Origin: Colwellia sp.
Lineage (GTDB): Bacteria; Pseudomonadota; Gammaproteobacteria; Enterobacterales; Alteromonadaceae
Assembly: GCA_020630795.1 (NCBI GenBank)
Contig: JAHDIK010000002.1
Span: 1-64,000 of the forward strand
Direction of reading: 5' to 3'
DNA length: 64,000 nucleotides
In this document: in pieces, positions 47,201 to 56,356 of the stretch
How the letters are laid out: each line of letters starts with the position of its first letter
How positions within the stretch are numbered: position 1 is the stretch's first letter
Made by a program: the position numbers and the translations under genes
The notes under the pieces: generated by a model
Seen by the model: the letters and a program-made list of their open reading frames with translations, nothing else
The model's database searches: none
Told to the model about the DNA's origin: nothing

Positions 47201-47983
47201 GAAGACCATGTATCTCAAGAGTCATTACTTCGTTCAAATTATACTGTTGTCGCAGAAAGTATCAGTAATTTTAGTACTAGCGTTAAGGAAGCTGATAAGC
47301 AGTTGAGCGCTAAAGGACGTCAATTAACTACGAGAATTGGTCAGGTATCAAACCCATTTGAAAGCATGGGACAGATTGATATTAAAGTGTCATCTAGGTT
47401 AAAAACACTAGCTTATTTCTCTAGCCTTGAAGATTTTGCTAAGGCACATAATCGTTGGAAGTTTCAGCAGTTAAACGAGCTACCGGATGATGAACTTATT
47501 AGTAAGTTAACCAACTTAGTTAACTTACTTAATACTCATAAACCAGTTATAGATATCGCTAAGTATTTTGAATTCACTGTTGATTATATGGATGGCGAAA
47601 CTTCTAAAATGGCGACTAATGATCAAGAAATAGCTGAACTCAGTTCAAATGGCCTAACATATCTAATTATCGTATCCATCTATATTGGTCTAATTAATCT
47701 TATGCGAAGTGATACCAATGTTAAATTGGCATTTTGTGTTGATGAGTTTGATAAAATAGATGCTGAAAATTCTAAGCTTTTAATTAAGTTATTTGATGAA
47801 CAAGGAATTCGAATTTTAAGTGCTCAACCTTCTGGAAAAGGCGATATTTTGCAGTATTACCAGCACTGTTATCAAATTGAAAGTCAAAAAGGGCATAAAC
47901 GTGTTTACCGGGAATATTCTGCTGACAGTATTAATTCTACTGAAAGTAAATTAACTGAGTTACTAGAAGCTGAAGAGGCCTAA
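44282..47983 (+). CDS. jetC: Wadjet-like SMC ATPase (JetC-type)
   Basis: A 1233-residue SMC-like protein. Walker A GRNKAGKTTTLK lies at about residues 31-42 and Walker B LAFCVDEFDKID at about 1148-1159. Between them are long coiled coils (about 250-480 and 640-900) around a hinge-like middle. The signature-like ELSSNGLTYLIIVSIYIGL precedes Walker B. MukB/MksB-type SMCs in four-gene operons with kleisin, MukE-like and TOPRIM partners form Wadjet systems, which extrude and cut plasmid DNA. It is first of its operon, divergent from a WYL regulator and two bases before the next gene. Confidence 0.78.
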   Translation: MSHLNRIIAIDNLSRGQFVVLNTNGHTNFDGRNKAGKTTTLKLALLFYGVKGSDLAKQKGLVTQSFVNYYLPNPSSYLVYEYVRGDETHCVICSSTDNSIRYQFLSGAFDKNIFLLDELGGKAIVQNNALRTNADRFERELSPKLTGETYRNIIQSNKPYRLKTPDSESIRKWRPRYSFPIQGDSIDNIDRVLIGIFRGKVSMDAVRSTLTNILVEEGAIPSQLLSLNNHSIEINDWMAERKAWLAIDRQKPKNVELTNAAIAQQGYCDDISGLLHVIGNIQNQLGIEQAKIEKEIQELTLKQSSTNQSFVDFDTQDKLTTNDLENTVKKVSREIDNLLELKLDFESPSEKYLPIAELQALFEQVGTLEYQSKKTKEHYDKVSSGVTNINETFEKQRSELDTTISNIQLNLSNSTQDFNNQSQKDKDNLIASYDLKFKSLNDQFSLDKESFNKKERSVIGEEAQLKVRFENPVLKLEFKEQLEQLNHEHVESSKNLSEAQSELLNETNAFSELKDEREKKLENLKILSARKQRQTEQQAVLKSRIEDGTLFNYLRDTVPNFEDTLGKVINPELLLRKNLQPEFNHSESSFYGLKIDLSQIESEGFGNVQSIIEEIQGLDKEIADLETQITKVESETKTLSSKCDAKEHDVARVRNEVKGELAHNEQLEADIKDKKTQAELWLKEHVAGIEAALSKCQSNLRELIEQKRALVALNEKNVGKLNTEKQTSLERIDEKLSEQVNAATTVAEAKLTELRLQIEKSKEDENKAIRDNGFSDEAINKAKEASVLAQKQHDRALNAGNRVTRYKKFLRDEWVKHPQLNEDKIKAEQALAEHQRLSQEQRTAFESEKSQISADLVKSSEVNVQLVTQLKELSLMVESGQTLNIGLNEAHSSRYVNYDVERLKLTLDKLVEQIEETQQSGKDTFNQLQKVFIRVQRTHPARFFEKMRQEVLDKVEPENLWIKAALEIRNYFKEDHVSQESLLRSNYTVVAESISNFSTSVKEADKQLSAKGRQLTTRIGQVSNPFESMGQIDIKVSSRLKTLAYFSSLEDFAKAHNRWKFQQLNELPDDELISKLTNLVNLLNTHKPVIDIAKYFEFTVDYMDGETSKMATNDQEIAELSSNGLTYLIIVSIYIGLINLMRSDTNVKLAFCVDEFDKIDAENSKLLIKLFDEQGIRILSAQPSGKGDILQYYQHCYQIESQKGHKRVYREYSADSINSTESKLTELLEAEEA

Positions 47984-47984
47984 A

Positions 47985-48617
47985 ATGAACTTAAGAAACG
48001 TATTGGAAAAGTTATATAACGAGAAAAAGTTCATTTGTCCTTACACCGATGAAGAGTGTTATGAGTTTCTTGAAACAAATGAAGGTCAAATTCAAATTGA
48101 TGCAGCAATGGCTGTATTTGACAGAAAACTAACAAGAGTTAATGAAAATGGCGCTTTTTATCTCACGTCAACTGATCCAGAGCATGCAACAGATAGACTA
48201 TTGCTGAAGAAAGAGTTTTTGAAAGTTAGAGATGAGATTGAGCCGGTAGTTGAGTTCTTAGTATTTATTTCTAAGGTTAAAAGCGATGCGGGTGTTCTCG
48301 TTTCTGGTGACATTATTCGTTACGCAGAGATACTGAATTTAGTAACAGACAACGAGTTGCATCTAAAGCATTTAAATCAATTAGTTCAGTTATCAGCGTT
48401 TAAAACTGTTAAAAAGTCTACAACTGATAAGTTAATCGCATTGTTTGACGGGCTAGAACGTTTAAATTTACTGGTTGTTAAAAATCGCAGCGAGATGCTT
48501 TACCAAATCACAGGTAAAGTAGATTACATTCATACTGTGATGGAGTTTATTGCTGAATATGAAGTGATAGCAGTCGATGAAGAAGAAGCGGAACAAATAG
48601 AGTTAGCACATGAATAG
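47985..48617 (+). CDS. jetB: MukE/KITE-like subunit (JetB-type)
   Basis: A 210-residue acidic protein between SMC-like and kleisin-like genes. It appears to be composed of winged-helix-like segments (FLVFISKVKSDAGVLVSGDIIRYAEIL and LNQLVQLSAFKTVKKSTTDKLIALFDGLERLNLLVVKN). Size and place match the MukE/MksE-type KITE subunit that binds the kleisin. It overlaps the next gene by eight bases, indicating coupled translation. Direct sequence recognition is weak; the call leans on position. Confidence 0.6.
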   Translation: MNLRNVLEKLYNEKKFICPYTDEECYEFLETNEGQIQIDAAMAVFDRKLTRVNENGAFYLTSTDPEHATDRLLLKKEFLKVRDEIEPVVEFLVFISKVKSDAGVLVSGDIIRYAEILNLVTDNELHLKHLNQLVQLSAFKTVKKSTTDKLIALFDGLERLNLLVVKNRSEMLYQITGKVDYIHTVMEFIAEYEVIAVDEEEAEQIELAHE

Positions 48618-49836
48618 CTTAGCGGAAAAATTTGCCGAACTAGGTAAGGCGTTAACACAAAATGCTGAAGCTATAGCACGACTTACCGAGCTGAACGGAG
48701 AGGAAGAAAGTGATTTAGGTGAACTAACTCGTCTCTTTAATACTTTAACTAGTTATAACATTATTCACGGTAATGAAGTTGAAGGTTTTAGTGCATCATC
48801 TGTTTTAGTTGAGCTTTCATACCTACTAAATAAGCAAGAGGCAAATAGACGTTTATCACCAGATGTGAACGAATGGTTAGCCCAATTACACCTTAAAATA
48901 TCACAGTTGAACCAAGCGAAAGAAAGTAAAAATACTCGAACATATGGTCAGCATTTAACTGATATACGCGGTATGGTTTTTCTAATGCGTGATGGGATTG
49001 GCAATGAAGTTAGATCAATTGAAATTGCTTTACATACAAAGTTTGGTCATGTTGAGTCAATTGCTGATAAGCAAGCAGAAAACAAGTATTTAATTAATCG
49101 CCTTGATCGACTCACTAAAAAGTTGTTGGTATTAGATCTGCAAACCTTAAATGACTTGGCTGGCAGCAACCCTGAGTTAAGAAAAATATTAAGCGTTAAA
49201 TTATTTCGCAGCATTGATGATTGTCGAGAAGCTATATTAGCCTCTATTCCACGTTTAAAGCATTTATTATGGGAGTTTGAGAAACAATCTAAGGACTCAA
49301 AACGTGTATGGGCTTTTTATAATCACTTTAGAACTCATAGCCAAGGTTTTAAATACGATCCTACTGATGACGAGCTCACTGAGTTAGTTTTACCTTGTCA
49401 TACTGATAATAACATTAAAGAATTAGCTGCTGATGTAGAGAACCAAAGTTATTTTGCAAGCCATATAGATTTGCTTAATACACTTAAACCAAGGCATGAA
49501 CTTAATCTTGACCAAAACCAAGAGAGCAAAGAGCCACCGAATTTTGAAGGTGAAGCTAATTCAGAAGAATTAATTGAATACAGCGATAGGATGGAAGCTC
49601 ATCTTATTGAAATGTTGCGCTTATCAAAAGTTGAAAGGGTTTCATGTAGAGAATATTGGAAGTTGAATCTGGGCGAAACAGGCTACCCATATGGATTTAT
49701 GTCTTATGCTTATAAAGAGCTTAATCAAATAAAGTCGCTCAAGACAAAGCGAAAGTTAACTGTAAAAACTAAGAAGGCATTTGAGCAATCTGCAACAGTT
49801 AGTGTTACTGATTTAATTTTGGAGCCGCTAAGTTGA
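48610..49836 (+). CDS. jetA: Kleisin-like subunit (JetA/MukF-type)
   Basis: A 408-residue, mostly helical protein. An N-terminal region (about 40-75) looks like a dimerisation winged helix (LVELSYLLNKQEANRRL), the middle (about 150-235) is helical, and the C-terminal 60 residues are basic. Placement after the MukE-like gene and its size fit a MukF/MksF-type kleisin that bridges the SMC heads. It overlaps both neighbours by a few bases. No single diagnostic motif was recognised, so the call depends on operon context. Confidence 0.58.
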   Translation: MNSLAEKFAELGKALTQNAEAIARLTELNGEEESDLGELTRLFNTLTSYNIIHGNEVEGFSASSVLVELSYLLNKQEANRRLSPDVNEWLAQLHLKISQLNQAKESKNTRTYGQHLTDIRGMVFLMRDGIGNEVRSIEIALHTKFGHVESIADKQAENKYLINRLDRLTKKLLVLDLQTLNDLAGSNPELRKILSVKLFRSIDDCREAILASIPRLKHLLWEFEKQSKDSKRVWAFYNHFRTHSQGFKYDPTDDELTELVLPCHTDNNIKELAADVENQSYFASHIDLLNTLKPRHELNLDQNQESKEPPNFEGEANSEELIEYSDRMEAHLIEMLRLSKVERVSCREYWKLNLGETGYPYGFMSYAYKELNQIKSLKTKRKLTVKTKKAFEQSATVSVTDLILEPLS

Positions 49837-50666
49837 GTATTACAATTGGAGAACAAGACTACTACCAACTTAGCAAGTACTTGAGAACGGCATGCGATAA
49901 CGTTCCTGCTAAAGGTATTTGGCTAGCATTATTCAATGAATATAATGTTGGCACTCGACAAGTCGATTTAATTACTCTTACAGCTACTAACCGTGCATTT
50001 ATAAGAGAAAAAGTTAAAAGCTTAACAGGCTTCGATCCTATTGATGAGCCAGCTGAAAAGTTAGCGCAACGCACTCGAACTCAAAATAGTAAGTCTGGAA
50101 AAAATGAAAAATTTATCTCGCTTAAGCCGCGAGAGATTTTCATAGAGTATCGAGTACTTACTTCCAAAACTGTCACTCAGGGCTATTTTGGCGGTGATAT
50201 TGAACAAGTATTATCTTTGGGTATTGAAGCAGTTGTTAGTGTCGAAAACTTCGATACTTTTGCATCTGTTTCTTACACTCAATTATCTGAAGCAATTAAT
50301 ACCTCAGAGCCAGTAATCGTTATTTACAGAGGGGATAATATTGCTTCCCCTAAAGCTGTATCGACATTACGGGAGAGGTTTAAGGGAGCATGGTTTCACT
50401 TTGGTGATTTTGATCCTCAAGGAATCAATATTGGCGTTGTAGATATGAAAGCTAATGGCATTATTTTACCTACTTTGGAAGATATTGAAGCTCATCTATC
50501 TCTTTCTAAAAAAGATACGTATTTAAGGCAGAATAAAAACTTGATGCTTGCACATATAGAAACTCCCTTAAAAGATCATATTGAACTGATGAAGTCTGAA
50601 AAGCTAGCAATCATGCAAGAGCATATTTGTGCTCATCAATTAAGATTGACCAGTATTTTAATGTGA
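49833..50666 (+). CDS. jetD: TOPRIM nuclease subunit (JetD-type)
   Basis: A 277-residue protein. The C-terminal half contains a TOPRIM-like arrangement: Glu in VVSVENFDTF (about 137), then VIVIYRGDN and the DxD in HFGDFDPQGINIG (about 193-195). This pattern is that of the topoisomerase VI A-like domain of Wadjet JetD (DUF2220-type), which makes the DNA cut. It overlaps the preceding gene by four bases and is last in the operon. It is shorter than many JetD proteins. About 250 bases separate it from tnsA. Confidence 0.72.
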   Translation: MSITIGEQDYYQLSKYLRTACDNVPAKGIWLALFNEYNVGTRQVDLITLTATNRAFIREKVKSLTGFDPIDEPAEKLAQRTRTQNSKSGKNEKFISLKPREIFIEYRVLTSKTVTQGYFGGDIEQVLSLGIEAVVSVENFDTFASVSYTQLSEAINTSEPVIVIYRGDNIASPKAVSTLRERFKGAWFHFGDFDPQGINIGVVDMKANGIILPTLEDIEAHLSLSKKDTYLRQNKNLMLAHIETPLKDHIELMKSEKLAIMQEHICAHQLRLTSILM

Positions 50667-50874
50667 TTTTAGAAAGAGCTTTAAGCTACATATAGCTAAC
50701 TCGCTAATATTTTTTTAAATTATTTTAGCAGTACCTTTTACTCTAAATCATGAGTTTTTAGAAAAAACACCAATATAAGACATTGAAAGTTTTGAATAAA
50801 AAAATCGTATTGACATAACAGTTATTTACTGAAATATTAAGTAAAATCAATAGCTTGCTTGATCTGTCTTTGTT

Positions 50875-50912
50875 TTTACACTATATCTGAATTAATTAGA
50901 TATAGGTGTAAA
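50875..50912. promoter_or_regulatory. Inverted repeat covering the tnsA ribosome binding site
   Basis: TTTACACTATATCT (50875-50888) and AGATATAGGTGTAAA (50898-50912) form a near-perfect hairpin with one bulged base and a 9-base loop. The right arm contains the AGG of the ribosome binding site and ends one base before the tnsA ATG. It may be an operator or an mRNA hairpin limiting transposase translation. Confidence 0.65.
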
Positions 50913-50913
50913 T

Positions 50914-51768
50914 ATGAAACCAAAATATAAAGTCAATTTAAAAGAACTCGCTAGACTTCGAGAATGGAAAGCCAAAAATAAGAAAGGTCGAAAGCAAAAG
51001 CTTGAACATCCTCTTCAGTATTACCGTTCATTTATTGATATTGACGCTGTTAATTCAATTAGCCGAAGACACCTCTATCACTGTCCTGTTCAAAAACGAC
51101 TTGTTCACCTTTTAAGTGATGGTGAAGCCAATGCATATAAGCGATTAATGTATGAACCAGATGTTATTGGCATTCGAGAACAGTTTCCACTCCACCTACC
51201 TAAAACATTAAAAATAGCGAGTAAACTGAGATTTATTCATCCAAGGAATTGGAAGACTAAAGAACTTTATATCATGACAACAGACTTACTCGTTGATCGT
51301 GTTAACTTCACTTCGGGTGAGGTTTATCAGCAAGCTTGTAACTTCAAATACTGGGATGCTATTTATCAGTACACTGATGAGGGCATTGTGATTAAAAAGA
51401 GCTGGCGTACTTGGCAAAAAAATCAGATAGAAGAAATCTATTGGCTGGAAAATAACGTTGAATGCATTCAGGCAACTGAGCGAGATTCAACAAAAATAGC
51501 AGTTCAAAATATCTCTTGGTTTCAAATGCGTCACGATTTAAATGTCGCTCAAAGTGAGCTTCAATATTTTAAACGGTTATTCTTTAAATCATATTCAAAT
51601 AACCCTAGAGCTTGGTTAGAAGTACACCTAGCTTACGTTTGTAAGCTCATGGGGGCTTCATTTCGTGATGCTCAAGCTATCTTTCAATTTGCAGCGTATC
51701 ACCACGAGCTTAGTTTAAATATTGAATACCCAATAAGGCTTTCAGAGCCAGTAGCGGTGAACTTGTAA
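50914..51768 (+). CDS. tnsA: Tn7-like transposase TnsA (endonuclease)
   Basis: A 284-residue protein with the TnsA layout. An N-terminal restriction-enzyme-like domain carries Glu in YEPDVIGIREQFPL (about 88-92), Asp in IMTTDLLVDRV (about 123) and a Lys in QACNFKYWDA (about 145), followed by the Glu-rich KNQIEEIYWLENN. A C-terminal winged-helix-like part follows. In Tn7, TnsA cuts the 5' strands so that the element leaves cleanly. Its stop overlaps the tnsB start (TAATG). A hairpin covers its ribosome binding site. Confidence 0.9.
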   Translation: MKPKYKVNLKELARLREWKAKNKKGRKQKLEHPLQYYRSFIDIDAVNSISRRHLYHCPVQKRLVHLLSDGEANAYKRLMYEPDVIGIREQFPLHLPKTLKIASKLRFIHPRNWKTKELYIMTTDLLVDRVNFTSGEVYQQACNFKYWDAIYQYTDEGIVIKKSWRTWQKNQIEEIYWLENNVECIQATERDSTKIAVQNISWFQMRHDLNVAQSELQYFKRLFFKSYSNNPRAWLEVHLAYVCKLMGASFRDAQAIFQFAAYHHELSLNIEYPIRLSEPVAVNL

Positions 51769-54047
51769 TGTTTGGCGTTAATGAGGTCTATAGCAATATT
51801 AAACAAGGTATTCAGTTAAAAGTTTGCCATGTTGCAATCGATTTGGCCAAACTTGCTGTGGTTGATTTAGTTCGTTTGGAAGATGGGAAACCTATTTGCA
51901 AACCCAAATCATTTCAATTTGATGAATTTGCGGCATATATCAAAGAGAACAAGCTACAGCGAACTATTGAGATGCTACCTGCATGGATTAATTTCGACGA
52001 TGAAAAACTAGTAGGTTTAGGTAAAGAAAACTGGATAGTAAAACGAGATAAAAAGCTAAAAATAGCTGGTTCATTGTTCACAGAAGAAACAATAGATGAG
52101 TACCTCTACGGTGGTGGAGTTGGAGATCAGATAAGTGATCTTCTAAAATCTAGCACAAAGTGGAAAAAATCTAGTAATTACTACCGCCAACTCAATCGTT
52201 ACATCACTTATGGTTGCATAAATAATGCTTTATTACCTTTCAGTTATGAAAACTGTGGTAGTAATTATTTTATCCCAGAAGAAAGAGGTGAGAATAATGT
52301 AAAGCGTGGACGTAAAACAATGCCAGCAAAATTGGATGGACACCCACCGCAACCAGTTTTTTCGAAATCCCCTGGAATTACAAAGAAAGAAATTCGCCGC
52401 ATTCGCAAAGTTGCTAGAACTGCTATCCGTTCAGTTAGAAAAAATATCACTGCCCGTGCAAGATTAATGTATCGACGTGAAAATGAATGTCGATTTGTAG
52501 ATGAAGAGACCCCATACGGTACGAATAAAAAATTAGTGTGGAATGATGATACTGAGTGCTTATCTGATGGCCAATTCAGGCGTCAATTTCAAAAGTTTCT
52601 GAGTGAAGAAGACAAAATAGTAGCAGCGAAAGGGCAAGTAACGTTCGATAAAGACTATGCAGATCGAAGTGGTTCTACTTGGGAGTTTTTGATTGGTCCA
52701 ACTCACCTTTATGAAATAGATGCAACGGTGATGGATCTTCATATTCGTTATCCATATTCAGACAATGAAAGATTGGCAATGGGTAGAGCTGTGTTATATG
52801 TCGTTGTTGATGTTTATTCAACATGTATTGTCGGAATTTATATCGGCTTTCATGGCCCTGACTGGATTGGCGCAGCAGAAGCATTAGTTAATGCTTTTAT
52901 GGATAAAGTCTCTTTTGCAGCACGTTATGGCTTGGAAATAAAACCTGAAGACTGGCCTTGCCATCATATCTGTTATTGGATTAATAGTGATAATGGTGGT
53001 GAATATTCTTTAGGTAATATATCACCATTACTGAAAGCTAATTTAGGGGTTCAAGAATGGACAAAAACTCGTAGCTACATGGGCGTTGCTAAAGCTGTTT
53101 CAGAAAGAAAGTTCGGTGTTATTAATGACAGCTTTCTTCATTATCAACCAGGTGCTGTCTATGAAGTTCGCAGGGAAGAACAAGATCCCTCACAAAATGC
53201 TGTTTGGGATTTACAGTCTTTATATCAAGCCGTCATTCTAGAAGTTATTCACTATAACCATACCGCTATGCGAGAAGAGCACCATGACTTCAAAGCATCT
53301 AAAATGCATGCTGGTTTTTCTCCTCAATCCATATTCAATTTTTTTATCGATGAAGAAATGGCAGGCGGAAATCCGACAACATCAGAGGATGAAGGACGAA
53401 TACGGTTAGCCTGCCTTCCTGAAGGTGAAGCTTCAGTCACAGATCAAGGAGTAAAATTTCAAGGAGTGTATTACACATCTCCTTATGCAAAAAAACAAAA
53501 ATGGTACTTTAAAGCGAAGCAGTTTGGTGTTTTTAACATAACCGTTAAGTGGAGCCGCACATCTGGTGACACTATCTGGTTTCAAACCCCAGAGAATAAA
53601 GTTATTGCTTTCAAAATAAAGCCAGACAAGAGTCGTCGCTATCAGAGACAAGCTTGGGAGGCAATTGCAATTCGTCAAACAGAGTATGCACGAGAGCGTC
53701 ACGATGCGAAACGTAAAAAAGCTCAAAGTGAATTGGAAAAAGATCATAAGCAACGTCAACTGCTACAAGGCAATCAGGATGAAATAAAAGGCTTACCAGT
53801 AAACACCGTTAAATCAAGGCAGAGTGGTATTCAAGAACGAAAAGACGAACAGTCAATTATCGATAAATCGAATATTGATAAACGTAATAAAACAGCTATT
53901 TCAAAAATAGTAACTAAACATCCAGATGAAGGCGATAGCACTGATGAGCCTATCTCTAAACCATCAAATAAAAATGCGAAGAAGCGAAAAAGAAAAAGCT
54001 TAAATTCGCGTTTACAAAACTCAAAGAATCAAAAGAAGGATAGCTAA
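51768..54047 (+). CDS. tnsB: Tn7-like transposase TnsB (DDE)
   Basis: A 759-residue transposase of the Mu/Tn7 rve family. The DDE triad is visible: Asp in YEIDATVMDLHIRYP (about 324), Asp in WINSDNGGEYS (about 407) and Glu in AKAVSERKFGVIND (about 447). N-terminal DNA-binding domains and a beta-barrel after the catalytic core are present, and the last 130 residues are a charged Lys/Gln/Ser-rich tail likely to contact TnsC. TnsB binds the ends and joins the 3' strands to target DNA. It abuts tnsC with no gap. Confidence 0.93.
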   Translation: MFGVNEVYSNIKQGIQLKVCHVAIDLAKLAVVDLVRLEDGKPICKPKSFQFDEFAAYIKENKLQRTIEMLPAWINFDDEKLVGLGKENWIVKRDKKLKIAGSLFTEETIDEYLYGGGVGDQISDLLKSSTKWKKSSNYYRQLNRYITYGCINNALLPFSYENCGSNYFIPEERGENNVKRGRKTMPAKLDGHPPQPVFSKSPGITKKEIRRIRKVARTAIRSVRKNITARARLMYRRENECRFVDEETPYGTNKKLVWNDDTECLSDGQFRRQFQKFLSEEDKIVAAKGQVTFDKDYADRSGSTWEFLIGPTHLYEIDATVMDLHIRYPYSDNERLAMGRAVLYVVVDVYSTCIVGIYIGFHGPDWIGAAEALVNAFMDKVSFAARYGLEIKPEDWPCHHICYWINSDNGGEYSLGNISPLLKANLGVQEWTKTRSYMGVAKAVSERKFGVINDSFLHYQPGAVYEVRREEQDPSQNAVWDLQSLYQAVILEVIHYNHTAMREEHHDFKASKMHAGFSPQSIFNFFIDEEMAGGNPTTSEDEGRIRLACLPEGEASVTDQGVKFQGVYYTSPYAKKQKWYFKAKQFGVFNITVKWSRTSGDTIWFQTPENKVIAFKIKPDKSRRYQRQAWEAIAIRQTEYARERHDAKRKKAQSELEKDHKQRQLLQGNQDEIKGLPVNTVKSRQSGIQERKDEQSIIDKSNIDKRNKTAISKIVTKHPDEGDSTDEPISKPSNKNAKKRKRKSLNSRLQNSKNQKKDS

Positions 54048-55427
54048 ATGAAATTATTCGAACCTGCGTTTCCTAAACCTATTTTGATTGATCAAGCAAC
54101 TTACCATGACCATCAAGATGAGTGGCTAAATGAAAACCCATTGATTCGAGCTATACCTGTAAAAGATACAGAGCTAATTAAAAAAGAAGTCAGATTTATA
54201 CCTGAACTCCCAAATCACCTTAATAACTTACTTGGCGTTTATCAAAAAACGACTTTAAAACGACTAAGCTGTATTAACGTTGTACACCCTTGGGTTGGTA
54301 CGCTTTATGAAGATATCCTATCTTCGATTTTGTTTAGTTATATAGACCGTGATCCCAGAAGACCTGAGATTAGAAGATTTCAAAAAGAGTTAACAGCGCT
54401 ATGTAGTGAGAAAGATCGCGATAAAATCTATGAGAAAATCATAGTTTCGCCGCTCAGCCCTTTGACAAGTACCAATAATGCTGTAGTTACAGGCCCTTCA
54501 GGTAGCGGTAAAACAACAACAATACGACGAACACTCTTATCTATTCCACAAGTGATCATTCATCCAGAGTTTGATAATACCCCCGAAAAATTAACCCAAA
54601 TAGTATGGTTAAGTTTTGATATGGCGGCAAGTGACTCACCTAAAGCACTTGCGCTGGCATTTTTCAGATCAATAGATATGGCAATAGGTACTACTTATTA
54701 CAGTATATGGAAGGGAAGAAAGTCAGATAGTATTGAGCATCATTATGCAGCAATGCAGTTATTAATACTTGAATACAATATCGGGTTTATTCATATTGAT
54801 GAACTGCAATTTATGTTGAAGTTTGGCTCAGGACGTAACTCGATTACATTGCAAGCTGTAGAAGCTTTATTTAATAAGCTATCTGTACCAACTCTCATAA
54901 GTTGTACGCCCGAAGGATTAACATTATTTGATCCCATCATAGCTGAGTCATCAGTTGATCTTGGTGTTATTACAACAACACGACGAATATATTCAGATCA
55001 AATTTATGTATTCGAATTAGCGCCTGTAGACTCTGACTTATTTGATGATTTATTTACCGCATTTTTCCCTGCTTCACTAAGCCAAAACCAAAACGGCTTT
55101 CAAGAATCTTTCAAAGTAAAAGTAGCAACACTCACAGCAGGACTTCTAGCTGTTATTACTCGATTGGCTCAGTTATATCATCGGATCGCCCTAAGAATAA
55201 CCGACATACCTGAAGATGAGTTACTTGAAGGTGTTTTTGTAGAGCAATTTGGCCCGCTAGCTGAAGCCCTACAGAATTTACATGAAACAGGTAACGAAAA
55301 AATGTTGGAAAATTTATTAAGTCGAGATGATGCAAATAACGTTGTTTGGGCACTGGAAGAGCAGAAAGGAAAAAACGTAAATATACGGGTAGATGTTACT
55401 GATATCAGTAATGAGCATAAAGGTTAA
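54048..55427 (+). CDS. tnsC: Tn7-like AAA+ regulator TnsC
   Basis: A 459-residue AAA+ ATPase. Walker A GPSGSGKTTTIRR (about 148-160), Walker B FIHIDELQFM (about 246) and a sensor motif LISCTPEG (about 285) are clear. It bridges the TniQ/TnsD target selector and the TnsAB transposase and provides target immunity in Tn7. It directly follows tnsB and is followed after five bases by the first TniQ gene. Confidence 0.92.
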   Translation: MKLFEPAFPKPILIDQATYHDHQDEWLNENPLIRAIPVKDTELIKKEVRFIPELPNHLNNLLGVYQKTTLKRLSCINVVHPWVGTLYEDILSSILFSYIDRDPRRPEIRRFQKELTALCSEKDRDKIYEKIIVSPLSPLTSTNNAVVTGPSGSGKTTTIRRTLLSIPQVIIHPEFDNTPEKLTQIVWLSFDMAASDSPKALALAFFRSIDMAIGTTYYSIWKGRKSDSIEHHYAAMQLLILEYNIGFIHIDELQFMLKFGSGRNSITLQAVEALFNKLSVPTLISCTPEGLTLFDPIIAESSVDLGVITTTRRIYSDQIYVFELAPVDSDLFDDLFTAFFPASLSQNQNGFQESFKVKVATLTAGLLAVITRLAQLYHRIALRITDIPEDELLEGVFVEQFGPLAEALQNLHETGNEKMLENLLSRDDANNVVWALEEQKGKNVNIRVDVTDISNEHKG

Positions 55428-55432
55428 ACCAT

Positions 55433-56356
55433 ATGAGCGTTTATCATTTTCCAGCACCGCTTGAAAGAGAGCACCTATTGAGTTGTTTAATGCGTTATGC
55501 CATATCTCAAGGCCGAAAGGAATACGTTAAAGTTGCTAAACAAGTATCGACGAATGTAAGCAAAGTTGATTGCAATAGTTATTGGCGGACAATATATCGT
55601 GATGCTTTGATCCAATATCTACCGAAGTATCATTCTCAGATTGCATTTGATAATACACTGCTAAAAGTTTATTCAAGTTTTACTCAATGCGATTTTTCCA
55701 CTTTATTAACACAGCAATTAGATCAACCTCATAAGTTGCAACTTAAGTATGCCAACCTTGAACAAGTTCACCATGGTTGGAAATGGTGCCCAGAATGCGT
55801 GATTGAAGATGAAGAAACGTATGGTGTAGCATACTGGCACTGCGACCATCAATTTGCACTTAAGAAACGCTGTAACCAACATGGCACGTTACTAATATCT
55901 GAATGCCAACACTGTAATTACTCATTTAACTCAATATTACAGGGAGCTCCGCCATTAAGCTCTTGTCCTAAATGTGGAGAAAGCTTTGAACATCAAAATA
56001 GAGAAGATTCAGGCGAAGATTTGTGGGTTGAAGACTATGCCAACCGTATTTTACAGGACGACTTTGAATTCAATAAGCCTGAGGTTCAAGCGTACTTTAA
56101 GGCTCAATATGGGTTTAATGAACTAAAGCGTCAATGGACTTTAGCTGAAAGAAAGCACATAACTTATCAGCAGGATTTATTTGGTAAATGGCTTGATACA
56201 CTAGATTTATCAAACCACCTAGTACCGTTATCGAATAATAAGCCTTATTCACAGGTCTCTGCATTTAATGTGAGTTCCTATACGTTCAAAAATCACAATC
56301 TAGCGCCGATGATTCATCTGCTATTTAAGCGTTACTGGTTGGAAAGGTTATGTTAG
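55433..56356 (+). CDS. tniQ: TniQ-family targeting protein, short
   Basis: A 307-residue TniQ protein. The N-terminus FPAPLEREHLLSCLMRYAISQG is the TniQ start motif. Two zinc-binding blocks follow: WCPECVIEDEETYGVAYWHCDHQ...CNQHG (about 120-148) and SECQHCNYSF...CPKCGESF (about 157-185). It lacks the long C-terminal DNA-reading region of TnsD. Short TniQ proteins act as adaptors to TnsC. It overlaps the next TniQ gene by seven bases, so the two are made together. Confidence 0.88.
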   Translation: MSVYHFPAPLEREHLLSCLMRYAISQGRKEYVKVAKQVSTNVSKVDCNSYWRTIYRDALIQYLPKYHSQIAFDNTLLKVYSSFTQCDFSTLLTQQLDQPHKLQLKYANLEQVHHGWKWCPECVIEDEETYGVAYWHCDHQFALKKRCNQHGTLLISECQHCNYSFNSILQGAPPLSSCPKCGESFEHQNREDSGEDLWVEDYANRILQDDFEFNKPEVQAYFKAQYGFNELKRQWTLAERKHITYQQDLFGKWLDTLDLSNHLVPLSNNKPYSQVSAFNVSSYTFKNHNLAPMIHLLFKRYWLERLC

